NCBI GenBank assembly: GCA_902729415.1
Contig: CACVCF010000667.1
Coordinates: 1 to 64,000 of the forward strand
From: Terasakiella magnetica
GTDB taxonomy: Bacteria > Pseudomonadota > Alphaproteobacteria > Rhodospirillales > Magnetospirillaceae
DNA length: 64,000 bases
Reading direction: 5' to 3'
Shown: positions 45,138 through 52,570 of the stretch, piece after piece
How positions within the stretch are numbered: the stretch's first letter is position 1
Layout: each line of letters opens with the position of its first letter
The notes under the pieces: generated by a model
Databases searched by the model: none
Told to the model about the DNA's origin: nothing
The model's input: only the letters and a program-made list of their open reading frames with translations
Made by a program: the position numbers and the translations under genes

Positions 45138-46396
45138 TGGGCGGCCTCCTGGGCCAGAGGGAGGGAGGGGGGGAGAATGCGGACCGCGGCCCACAGGGTC
45201 ATGGCGGGCAGAACCAGCCAGTGGACGGCGCAGACCGCGGCGGCGATGCCGGGAATGCCCCAGGGCAGGGCGGCCGTGACGGCGGCCAGGTATAGAACTG
45301 TGAAGCCGATGCTCCAGCCCAGCTCCAGGCCCGGGCGGCCCTGAGCACGCAGTAACTGGCCGGCGGCTTCGGCGAAGGGGCGCGGGATGGCCGACAGGCA
45401 CAGCAGAGCCAGAATCGGCACCGCCTCGGCCCAGCGCTGGCCATAGACCAGGGGCACGTAGAAGGGCGAAAGCGCCGCCTGGGCCAGGATAACCGGCACC
45501 GCCACCTTGCCCGCCAGCTTCAGCGCATTCAGCCAGCGGCGGCGCAGCTCGGTCATATCGGTGCGGGCCTCGCACAGATGGGGGAACAGGGCGATACCGA
45601 AGGCGTTGACGAAGGACAACGACAGGCCCAGCCCGGCAGAGAAGGCAAAGAAGTAAAGGCCGACCGCGTCCACGCCCAGCACCGCGCCGATGATCAGGCG
45701 ATCGGCGTAAAGACGCAGCGTCTTCAGCACCTCGACACCCAGAACCGAACGGCCAAAGGACAGGATCTCGCGCCAATCTGCTCCGCCGGCGGCGGGGTTA
45801 TAGCGCCAGCTTTTGGCGCGGGCCATGCCCACCACCCAGACTGGCCCCACCAGCAGCTTGGGCAGCACCACCGCCCAGGCGCCCAGGCCACAGGCGGCCA
45901 GGATGGCGGTAAGAAGGTTGTCGGCGGTCATCTGGGCGGTGGCGACGAAGGCCACCACACCCATGCGCGCGTCCCGCTGAACCAGGAAGCACTGAACCAG
46001 GGCCAGTGGCATCATCAGATAGACGCCAGCCATGGCTGCGACCATCCAGGCCAGACGGAAATCGTCGTAGACCCAGCCGATGACCGGGGCGATGGCGCAT
46101 TGCAGAATGAACAGGCCGATGCAGACCACCCAGTTCATCTTCCAGGCGGTATTGCACACCGCCCCCAGATGCTCGTCATCGCTTTGGATGATGCGTTGGC
46201 CGATGCCCGTATTGGTCAGCACCTTGACCACCTCGTTGGTGGTCAGCGCGATGGCTGCCAGTCCGTAATCGCCGGTGGACAGGAAGCGGGCAAGAACCAC
46301 AACCGTCACCAGGCGGGAAACCCGGCTCACCATTTCTGTCATGCCGATCCATCCGATATTGCGGATGAAACGGCTTGGAGATGCTAGGCGGATCAT
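45134..46396 (-). CDS. Oligosaccharide flippase (Wzx/MOP family)
   Basis: A 420-aa protein with about twelve predicted membrane helices. The N-terminus FIRNIGWIGMTEMVSRVSRL and LARFLSTGDYGLAAIALTTN match polysaccharide flippases of the MOP superfamily. It would turn lipid-linked repeat units to the periplasmic face. It is the first gene of a two-gene operon with the glycosyltransferase. ATG 46396 has AGGAG ahead. The promoter upstream diverges from that of the WecG-like gene. Confidence 0.92.
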   Translation of the reverse strand: MIRLASPSRFIRNIGWIGMTEMVSRVSRLVTVVVLARFLSTGDYGLAAIALTTNEVVKVLTNTGIGQRIIQSDDEHLGAVCNTAWKMNWVVCIGLFILQCAIAPVIGWVYDDFRLAWMVAAMAGVYLMMPLALVQCFLVQRDARMGVVAFVATAQMTADNLLTAILAACGLGAWAVVLPKLLVGPVWVVGMARAKSWRYNPAAGGADWREILSFGRSVLGVEVLKTLRLYADRLIIGAVLGVDAVGLYFFAFSAGLGLSLSFVNAFGIALFPHLCEARTDMTELRRRWLNALKLAGKVAVPVILAQAALSPFYVPLVYGQRWAEAVPILALLCLSAIPRPFAEAAGQLLRAQGRPGLELGWSIGFTVLYLAAVTAALPWGIPGIAAAVCAVHWLVLPAMTLWAAVRILPPSLPLAQEAAQ

Positions 46397-46434
46397 GCCG
46401 GTGCTCCTGTCCGGAATTTCGATGCCGTGAAAGG

Positions 46435-46450
46435 AGCAAGGGCCGGGCCA
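46435..46450 (-). promoter_or_regulatory. Sigma-54 promoter of the flippase/glycosyltransferase operon
   Basis: On the minus strand TGGCCC-GGCCC-TTGCT, with ten bases between GG and GC. Predicted start near 46424, about 28 nt before the flippase gene. Confidence 0.65.
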
Positions 46451-46498
46451 GGAAATGAGCCCGAAATCCTGGGCGAAACGGGAATCCGCCGCTTGGTA

Positions 46499-46513
46499 TT
46501 TGCAAATTGGGAC
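46499..46513. promoter_or_regulatory. Shared enhancer-like site between two divergent sigma-54 promoters
   Basis: On the minus strand GTCCCAATTTGCAAA, matching TTCGCA-N3-TGCRAW at 10 of 12 defined positions, over a perfect ATTTGCAAAT palindrome at 46498-46507. It lies nearly midway, about 80 bp from both predicted start points. Confidence 0.5.
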
Positions 46514-46554
46514 GCAGGCTGCGACGAAATCCCGCCTCGGAGACGGATTTGGAT

Positions 46555-46570
46555 TGGCACGGCGGTTGCG
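46555..46570 (+). promoter_or_regulatory. Sigma-54 promoter of the WecG-like gene
   Basis: TGGCAC-GGCGG-TTGCG: full -24 consensus, TTGC at -12, exact spacing. One of the best sigma-54 matches in the window. Predicted start near 46582, 28 nt before the gene. Confidence 0.8.
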
Positions 46571-46609
46571 GCTGGGAGGAGCAGTTCATTTCGCCCTCAG
46601 GAGATCCCC

Positions 46610-47458
46610 ATGCCCCGCGACACCGTTTCTGAACCAGCCGAGCCCAGAGGCTTTGAAATACTGGGTGTGCGCATCAACCGGGAGAGCATGGATTCCGCGC
46701 TCGACTGGATTGAGGCCCGGGCCGTCGGCGGGGGGCGCCATACCGCCCAGTTCGTCAATGCCCATTGTCTCAATCTGGCCCATCAGCACCGGACCTATGC
46801 CCGTGTTCTGGCCCGCGCCGATCGCGTCTTCGCCGATGGCAGCGGAATTCGGCTGGCCTGCGGCATCCTTGGCCTGGAGCGACCCGACAATGTCAACGGT
46901 ACCGACATGCTGCCCCTGCTGTGTGAGCGGGCGGCCGCCAAGGGTTTGCGCCTGTACTTCCTGGGCGGTGCCCCTTCGGTGGCCTGCTATGCCGCCCAAG
47001 AATTGACCCGGCGTTATCCCGGCCTGCAGGTCGTCGGCAACAGCCATGGCTATTTCAGCCCCGACACGGACGAAAGGGTCTGCGACGACATCAACCGCAG
47101 CCGCGCGGACATCGTCCTGGTCGGCATGGGCGCGCCCCGCCAGGAAATGTGGATCGATACGAATCGCCAGCGGATCGACGCCGCGCTGGTGATGGGGGTC
47201 GGTGGTCTGTTCGACTTCTATTCCGGCAGGATTCCCCGTGCCCCTCTCTGGATGCGCCGGACCGGTACGGAATGGTGCTGGCGTCTGGCCCAGGAGCCGG
47301 CCCGCATGTGGCGGCGCTATGTGCTGGGCAATCCCCTCTTTGTCGCGCGGGTGGTCAAGGACCGTCTGGATCGGCGCGTCGAGGAGCGGGCGCGCGAACG
47401 CCTGCTCAACCGCTATGACCGTCCCTTCGCCCTGACGATGCACCGGCTGCCGTCCTGA
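46610..47458 (+). CDS. WecG/TagA/CpsF family glycosyltransferase
   Basis: A 282-aa GT26 enzyme that adds a sugar (ManNAc-type residues in known members) to a lipid-linked precursor. TAQFVNAHCLNLAHQH, FADGSGIRLACGILG, NGTDMLPLL, LYFLGGAP and the late VGMGAPRQEMWI are all family blocks. The start is ATG 46610 with CAGGAG; the frame opens upstream through the promoter. Followed by a nucleotidyltransferase-like gene. Confidence 0.93.
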   Translation: MPRDTVSEPAEPRGFEILGVRINRESMDSALDWIEARAVGGGRHTAQFVNAHCLNLAHQHRTYARVLARADRVFADGSGIRLACGILGLERPDNVNGTDMLPLLCERAAAKGLRLYFLGGAPSVACYAAQELTRRYPGLQVVGNSHGYFSPDTDERVCDDINRSRADIVLVGMGAPRQEMWIDTNRQRIDAALVMGVGGLFDFYSGRIPRAPLWMRRTGTEWCWRLAQEPARMWRRYVLGNPLFVARVVKDRLDRRVEERARERLLNRYDRPFALTMHRLPS

Positions 47459-47489
47459 CCGGACGGGGGGCCATGTGATGGAGAGCAAA

Positions 47490-48425
47490 ATGGACGTTAC
47501 CACAGTCATCCTGGCCGATCAGTCTGGTCCTTCCCTCAGTCCGTTGAGCGACGGCATCGGCGTTGCGATGTTGCCGTTGTTGGGCAAGCCCCTTCTTGTT
47601 CACACCATTGAGGATCTTGCCCAGGCGGGATTGAGGGAGGTGCTGGTTGTGGCCGGCTCCTTCACCCGTGCCATCTCCCGTTGCCTGGGCGATGGGCGGC
47701 GTTGGGGGATGAACATCAAGGTTGTCGAAGGGCGAGGGGATGAGTCTTGGTCGGATCATCCCCTGCTGGTGGTCCGCGCCGATATCGTCCGCCAGCCTCT
47801 CGTGGGGGCTTTCCTGGAACTTGCTTCTCAAGCGGTAGAGGGCCGTATGCGTGCCCTAGCCAATGGCCAGGAATGCGGAATCGATCTGTGGCGTCCCGGT
47901 GTGGCCGGCGTGGCCGAGATTCATCTCGATGAGGCCTGCCGCGTCGTGGATGGATTTCCGGCCTTCCATCTCGCCAATATGGAGGCGCTGGATGGCCGGT
48001 TCAGCGGCTTGCTCATTGACGGGCGGGCGATTGTCGATGAGGACGGCGACGAACTGATCGCCGGACGTGGGTCACGGGTGGACGCCAAGTCGCTGACCCG
48101 AGGCAGGGCCTATGTGGGGGCGTTCACGCGTATCGCCTCAACCAGCCGTCTGCTGGGGCATGTGGTGATAGGCCAAGGGGTGGTGATCGAGCCCGGCACT
48201 CGTATCGAGAACAGTATTATCCTGCCGGGAACCTATGTGGGGGCTGATCTGGATGTGCGTGGCGCCATCGTGGCGCCAGGGCGTCTGATCGCCGCTGATA
48301 CCGGCATCATTACCGAGATCGCCGATCCCTTCCTGCTGGGGCGGGTGGCCAGTTCCAAAGAGGATGAGCCGCTGCGCAAGCTGTTCGGCAAAATCAGTGA
48401 TTGGACGGCAAGAGCCGTTTCGTAA
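47490..48425 (+). CDS. Sugar nucleotidyltransferase-like protein with beta-helix domain
   Basis: About 311 aa. The N-terminal part (about 1-150) has a nucleotidyltransferase layout (MLPLLGKPLLVHTIEDLAQA) but the expected GxGTRL-type signature is replaced by ADQSGPSLSPLSDG, so catalysis may be lost. The C-terminal part (190-290) has left-handed beta-helix repeats (HVVIGQGVVIEPGTRIENSI). Sequence-level relatives are the mannose-1-phosphate guanylyltransferase type. ATG 47490 with GGAGAG is chosen over ATG 47478 and GTG 47475. It overlaps the VanZ gene on the other strand by 32 nt. Confidence 0.75.
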   Translation: MDVTTVILADQSGPSLSPLSDGIGVAMLPLLGKPLLVHTIEDLAQAGLREVLVVAGSFTRAISRCLGDGRRWGMNIKVVEGRGDESWSDHPLLVVRADIVRQPLVGAFLELASQAVEGRMRALANGQECGIDLWRPGVAGVAEIHLDEACRVVDGFPAFHLANMEALDGRFSGLLIDGRAIVDEDGDELIAGRGSRVDAKSLTRGRAYVGAFTRIASTSRLLGHVVIGQGVVIEPGTRIENSIILPGTYVGADLDVRGAIVAPGRLIAADTGIITEIADPFLLGRVASSKEDEPLRKLFGKISDWTARAVS

Positions 48426-48786
48426 TGAGGGTGAGGGCATGGCGGGTAGCCGCCATGCCCGCCAGGACGCCAAGGGCGTTGGCGGCGAAATCGTCCCACG
48501 ATCCGCTGCGTCCAGGAACCCAGCATTGGGCCAGTTCCAGCCCTCCTCCCAGAAGCAAAGCTATGAGCCCAGCCACCAGAACCGGATTTCTCCGGTGGAG
48601 GCTGAGGCCGATCTGAAGGGTAAGGGCGCCATAGCCAGCCACATGGACGACCTTGTCCAGGTAATGGCTTTCTGGTGGTCCCATATGGGGGGCGAGCGAG
48701 CCGATGACAGCCACTCCAAGCGTGACGCAGCAAGACAACCTGGCGGCCCTCCTGATGCCGATGCGCGTGATGGTCACGCCCGTCAC
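48394..48786 (-). CDS. VanZ-like membrane protein
   Basis: A 130-aa protein with about four membrane helices. The LELAQCWVPGRSGSWDDFAA block matches the VanZ family (E-Q-PGR-D pattern). VanZ-like proteins occur at the end of several exopolysaccharide operons, with unclear function. Start ATG 48786 overlaps the stop of the STAS gene by four bases. It is last in the five-gene partner-switch operon. Confidence 0.85.
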   Translation of the reverse strand: MTGVTITRIGIRRAARLSCCVTLGVAVIGSLAPHMGPPESHYLDKVVHVAGYGALTLQIGLSLHRRNPVLVAGLIALLLGGGLELAQCWVPGRSGSWDDFAANALGVLAGMAATRHALTLITKRLLPSNH

Positions 48787-49088
48787 GCGTCCAGGGTAAA
48801 CAGATGGTCCAGCTTGCAGCGCTCGATGGTCGGGCGGGTGGCGGGCGACACATTGCGCAGGGACAGCGCGGTTTCGCTGCTTCGGGCGATGTAGGCCCAG
48901 AAGTCCAGAAGACAGCGGCCGCCGGCTGCATCCATGTAGCCCAGACCGCCAAGGTCCACGGTGACCTGATCGGGGGCGTGTCCCAGGGCCGTCATCCGAT
49001 CAAATGAATGGGTGAGGTGGGCGAGTACCTTCTGGGCGTTGCTGCGGTCCAGGCTGAGGGCTCCGATGGCAATGGTAGCGATGGTCAT
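48783..49088 (-). CDS. STAS protein with Ala-Ala in place of the phospho-Ser pair
   Basis: A 101-aa single STAS domain. At the position of the usual DSSG the sequence is GYMDAAGGRCLL, so the residue phosphorylated by RsbW-type kinases is absent. It might act as a permanent dephospho mimic or bind without switching. ATG 49088 overlaps the stop of the kinase gene (ATGA); the frame is open upstream, but there is no better start. Confidence 0.8.
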   Translation of the reverse strand: MTIATIAIGALSLDRSNAQKVLAHLTHSFDRMTALGHAPDQVTVDLGGLGYMDAAGGRCLLDFWAYIARSSETALSLRNVSPATRPTIERCKLDHLFTLDA

Positions 49089-49513
49089 GGCTTGGTCTTT
49101 CGAAATTCGAGGATCAGGTGATTGGCATCGCCATGTCGCTCGGTTGCTACCTGATCGGTACACTGCAAAATGATTGCCAGACCGAAGCCGCCCTCGGGGA
49201 AGGTGTCGGGATTATCCGGATCGAAATCTGGCATGGCGGCGTGGGTGGGGATGGTAAAGCCCTTTTGGGAGCGATCGATCACCACCAGACGAATTCCGGA
49301 GGTTTCAAGGAACAGCTCCACCTGGATGGGATGTTCGCTTCCCCCCTGATATCCGTGCTCGACAACGTTGTTGAGTGCTTCGGCCAGGACCAGTTCCACT
49401 CTGGCCGCCATGTCGGCGTTCACCCTCTCGGAGACCACCAGTCTGATATCTCGGCAGATGGCGGAAATCCCTTCCGCATCTCCGGGTATGGTGACCCTTA
49501 ACGCCGGGCTCAT
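49085..49513 (-). CDS. RsbW-like serine kinase/anti-sigma factor
   Basis: A 142-aa GHKL ATPase. N box is EALNNVVEHGY and the G2 loop GGFGLAII; the G1 element is degenerate (IDRSQKGF). Likely phosphorylates one or both STAS partners. It overlaps both neighbours by four bases. In Vibrio SypE joins kinase and phosphatase activities in one protein; here they are separate genes. Confidence 0.88.
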   Translation of the reverse strand: MSPALRVTIPGDAEGISAICRDIRLVVSERVNADMAARVELVLAEALNNVVEHGYQGGSEHPIQVELFLETSGIRLVVIDRSQKGFTIPTHAAMPDFDPDNPDTFPEGGFGLAIILQCTDQVATERHGDANHLILEFRKTKP

Positions 49514-49839
49514 GACCCATCTCCCAACGCCTTGCGGGCAGCATCGATATTCGATGCCAGAACGAAGACCTGGTCCATGCGTGACATGGTCAGCAGGCTG
49601 AGCACGGGTTCGCGCGCCCCACTCAGGGCCAGTGTTCCTCTCCCGCCTAATTTCCGGGACAGACTGACCAAGGCGCCGAGGCCGCTGGAATCGAGGAAGT
49701 CGACTCCACTCATGTCGATGATCAGTCTATCTGCTCCCTCGACCGTTAGAGGGTATAGGGCGTCCTTTAGGGCGGGGACGCGGGCCAGATCCAGCCGGGG
49801 CCATGGGATTGTGAACGCGGGAATGGTCGTATGGATCAT
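49510..49839 (-). CDS. STAS-domain anti-sigma-factor antagonist
   Basis: A 109-aa STAS domain with the complete motif FLDSSGLGALVSL, so phosphorylatable. Second in the operon after the REC-PP2C gene and before the RsbW-like kinase, all with four-base overlaps, which suggests fixed stoichiometry. It is the expected substrate of the kinase and the phosphatase. Confidence 0.9.
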   Translation of the reverse strand: MIHTTIPAFTIPWPRLDLARVPALKDALYPLTVEGADRLIIDMSGVDFLDSSGLGALVSLSRKLGGRGTLALSGAREPVLSLLTMSRMDQVFVLASNIDAARKALGDGS

Positions 49840-51008
49840 GACTTATCCTCCTTCTCGTGGCTCAGGATGACCAGGGATATGTCGTCGTGCTGTTCGACTT
49901 GATGTTGGAGCAAGCCAAGGATTCCATCGCGTAGCGCCACCGGATCGCCATGGGAAAGCGTGTCCATATGGGCGGCGATATTGCTGTCGGCACAGGTCAG
50001 CGCATCGGGAAGGCCATCGGTATAAAGAACCAGGGTGTCATGGTCACGCCGCAGCGAAAGGCGGATGCTCTCCCAACTGGCATCGGGCAAGAGGCCGACG
50101 GGATAGCCGGGGCCGCCGACAGGATGCAGACCGCCACGACCATCCAGCAACAGCGGAGCGGGATGGCCGGCGATGCTAAGGCTGATCTCGAAACTTGCCT
50201 CCTCCAGCACCCCATAGATCATGGTGAAGTAAGGCGTGTCCTCGTCGTGCCCCTGGAATTGGCGGTTAAGGATGGCCATAACCTGCGCCGGGTCGAGAGG
50301 TGCGCCGCTGGCGTCCACTAGATGATCCGAGGTCAGCCATTGGTGCAGAACCACGGCATGCAATGCCGCCTGAACCCCGTGCCCGGCCACATCGATCATG
50401 TAGAAGGCCGTATGGGTGGCGTTGAGCTTGACATAATTGAACATGTCGCCAGCCACGTATTGCGACGGCCGGTACAGCGAGGTGAAGCGCACTTCGCCCA
50501 AGCGGAAGTCTGCGGGAGGAAGGTTGCTGGCTTGAAGCCGGGCTGCAGCACTCAGATCGGCGCGCAGGCGGGCGTAGCCTTCATCCAGATCGGACAAGGC
50601 CTTCTCAAGCGCCAAGTTGCGGCTTTCCAACTTGTCTTCCAACGCCAAGATGCGGGTTCCGGCGCCAAGGCGAAGGCGTAATTCCTCGGGGATCAACGGT
50701 TTGCGCACGAAGTCGTCGGCACCGGCCGACAATCCGTCCACCAGATCCTCGCTGCGGCTGCGGCCGGTGAACAGGATCACGTAGACGTAGTGACCAAGCT
50801 CGGCTGCCCGAATTTTCCGGCACAAGGTCGGGCCGTCCATTTCGGGCATTTCCCAATCACACAGAACCAGCCGGATTCCGCCGTCCGAGAGAATGCGCCA
50901 TGCCTCCTCGCCGCTGTTGGCGGCTTCCACCTCATAGCCCCAGCGGGACAGATGGGCCTCGAGCAAGGCGATGGAGGAAGGGGAGTCGTCGATGATCAAG
51001 GCTTTCAC
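49836..51008 (-). CDS. REC-PP2C response regulator phosphatase (SypE/RsbU-like)
   Basis: A 390-aa protein with a receiver (about 1-120; IIDDSP, phospho-acceptor Asp in LCDWEMP, VRKPL), a coiled linker (125-170) and a SpoIIE-type PP2C phosphatase (180-385; AGDMFNY, DVAGHGVQAAL, YTDGLPDAL). It should dephosphorylate STAS proteins once a kinase phosphorylates its receiver. It heads the operon of STAS, kinase, STAS and VanZ genes and has a sigma-54 promoter with a full -24 element. Start ATG 51008. Confidence 0.92.
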   Translation of the reverse strand: MKALIIDDSPSSIALLEAHLSRWGYEVEAANSGEEAWRILSDGGIRLVLCDWEMPEMDGPTLCRKIRAAELGHYVYVILFTGRSRSEDLVDGLSAGADDFVRKPLIPEELRLRLGAGTRILALEDKLESRNLALEKALSDLDEGYARLRADLSAAARLQASNLPPADFRLGEVRFTSLYRPSQYVAGDMFNYVKLNATHTAFYMIDVAGHGVQAALHAVVLHQWLTSDHLVDASGAPLDPAQVMAILNRQFQGHDEDTPYFTMIYGVLEEASFEISLSIAGHPAPLLLDGRGGLHPVGGPGYPVGLLPDASWESIRLSLRRDHDTLVLYTDGLPDALTCADSNIAAHMDTLSHGDPVALRDGILGLLQHQVEQHDDISLVILSHEKEDKS

Positions 51009-51042
51009 GGCGTCTCTCCGGATCTAATTCCTGGAAACCCGT

Positions 51043-51058
51043 TGCACCTTGAGTGCCA
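51043..51058 (-). promoter_or_regulatory. Sigma-54 promoter of the partner-switch operon
   Basis: On the minus strand TGGCAC-TCAAG-GTGCA: full -24, GTGCA at -12, exact spacing. Predicted start near 51032, 24 nt before the gene. Confidence 0.7.
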
Positions 51059-51106
51059 GAGGAAAGCTGAAAAAACTGTCGCACCCTGCGATGGCGGCAC
51101 CCTGGT

Positions 51107-51121
51107 TTCGCATTCTGCGAA
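51107..51121 (+). promoter_or_regulatory. Shared enhancer-like dyad, perfect copy
   Basis: TTCGCATTCTGCGAA is a perfect dyad: TTCGCA, a 3-nt spacer, TGCGAA. It lies about 82 bp from the divergent partner-switch start and about 75 bp from the likely start on the plus strand. Confidence 0.7.
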
Positions 51122-51162
51122 GCGTTTCGAGCAAAATGGCCGGCTTTTTTGGCGAAAAACAG

Positions 51163-51178
51163 GTGCACGGGATTTGCA
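51163..51178 (+). promoter_or_regulatory. Possible sigma-54 promoter of the galE-hlyD fusion operon
   Basis: GTGCAC-GGGAT-TTGCA: perfect -12 and CAC at -24, but the GG is TG. Right distance from the enhancer dyad. Weaker than the others because the -24 GG is normally essential. Confidence 0.4.
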
Positions 51179-51217
51179 GCCGTAAGCGGAGGTCACACTT
51201 TCGCAAGGACTTCCGCC

Positions 51218-52570
51218 ATGCTCCCCACCATCTTAGTTACCGGCGGTGCCGGATATATCGGCAGCCACACCTGCAAGGCGCTTTCCGAGGCCGGTTGGCT
51301 TCCGGTCGCCTATGACGATCTTTCCAACGGTCACGATTGGGCAGTGCGTTGGGGGCCTTTGGAACTTGGCGACATCCGCAACACTGATCGCCTGGTAGAG
51401 GTCAGCCTGGGCGCCTGGCTGGTGGTGCCGCCGCTGCTCAACACCATCAGCATCGACGCGGTGGTCAATGCCCGCATCGTTGCCCTGCGCTCTCCCATCG
51501 AAGGCAAGGTGGAGCAGGGCGTCGCGCCGGTGGGGGCTGAGGTCATAGCCGGCCAGAAGATGGTAACCATCCTCAATGACCGCCAGGATTCCAGTTTCTC
51601 GGGCGAATTGAAGACCGAGCGGGAAAGCCTGACCCGCCGGATCTCTGCGCTTGATGAGCAGAGCTCGGCTCTGAACGCCATGCTCGTTGACCTTGATGCC
51701 CGCGCGGTGGCCTATCGCAACTCCACCCGGATCCGGACCTCCGGGCGGCTGAACGAGGCCGAGGCCGGGTTGAAGGGTGCCCAGGCCCAAGCGGAGGAAG
51801 CCGCCTCACGGGTCCGGCGTCACCGGATGCTGGCGGAAAAGGGCTTTATCGCCACCGCCCGCGTCGAGGAGAGCGAAGCCGCCCATCGCCTTGCCGCAGC
51901 AGAGGTGGACCGTCACAAATCCGAGGTGGCGCGCATGCGCGATGAGTTGCGCTCCATCGACGGCAACGTCTTTCTCGGGGACGGCCAGAACGATGTTCCC
52001 TATTCCCGCCAGCGCATGGACGAGGTCCGGCTGCGGCTCCAGGAAATCGCCGCTCGCCGTGACGAGTACTTCACCCGCGTCGAGGCCATCGACAGCCAGA
52101 TCACCGTGGAGGCCGACCGCCTGCGGTATCAGGCCAGTTTCACCCAGCCATCGCCCATTTCCGGCGTGATCTGGCGCAGCTTCGTCACTCCGGGAACCGA
52201 CGTGGTGATCGGGACCGAGCTGATGGAGATCCTGGACTGCTCTAACCTCTTTCTCGACGTTTCGCTGGCCGAGCGGCATTTCGATACTATCCGTCCTGGA
52301 AGCGCCGCCGAGGTCCGGCTGATCGGCTCGGACAAGCTCATCGAGGGAGTTGTGAAGTCCGTGCGCGGTTCGGCTTCGGTGAGCGATGACCGCCATCTGG
52401 CGGCACGCCTGCCGAGCCGCAAGGATCGCGAGCTTCAGGTGATCATCGCCCTTCCCAAGAACATCGGCTCGGACGCCGCCAATTTCTGTCAGGTCGGCCG
52501 CAGCGCCAAGGTGGTGTTCCAGTCGCGCCAGGCGGATAAGCCGCAGGAGATCGCCCATGTCACCCGCTGA
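51218..52570 (+). CDS. Chimeric gene: GalE start fused in frame to HlyD membrane fusion protein
   Basis: A 450-aa reading frame. Residues 1-57 are the start of a UDP-glucose 4-epimerase (ILVTGGAGYIGSHTCKAL, YDDLSNGHDW, GDIRNTDRL), ending before the catalytic part. From about residue 60 the sequence is a HlyD-type periplasmic adaptor (VSLGAWLVVPPLLNTISI, then PIEGKVEQGVAPVGAEV lipoyl-like hairpin, long coiled coil at 135-290, return hairpin at 320-360). The original N-terminus of the adaptor, with cytoplasmic tail and most of its helix, is missing. The junction near 51390-51400 is in frame. ATG 51218 belongs to galE. The cellulose-synthase-like gene overlaps its end by 14 nt. Confidence 0.8.
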   Translation: MLPTILVTGGAGYIGSHTCKALSEAGWLPVAYDDLSNGHDWAVRWGPLELGDIRNTDRLVEVSLGAWLVVPPLLNTISIDAVVNARIVALRSPIEGKVEQGVAPVGAEVIAGQKMVTILNDRQDSSFSGELKTERESLTRRISALDEQSSALNAMLVDLDARAVAYRNSTRIRTSGRLNEAEAGLKGAQAQAEEAASRVRRHRMLAEKGFIATARVEESEAAHRLAAAEVDRHKSEVARMRDELRSIDGNVFLGDGQNDVPYSRQRMDEVRLRLQEIAARRDEYFTRVEAIDSQITVEADRLRYQASFTQPSPISGVIWRSFVTPGTDVVIGTELMEILDCSNLFLDVSLAERHFDTIRPGSAAEVRLIGSDKLIEGVVKSVRGSASVSDDRHLAARLPSRKDRELQVIIALPKNIGSDAANFCQVGRSAKVVFQSRQADKPQEIAHVTR

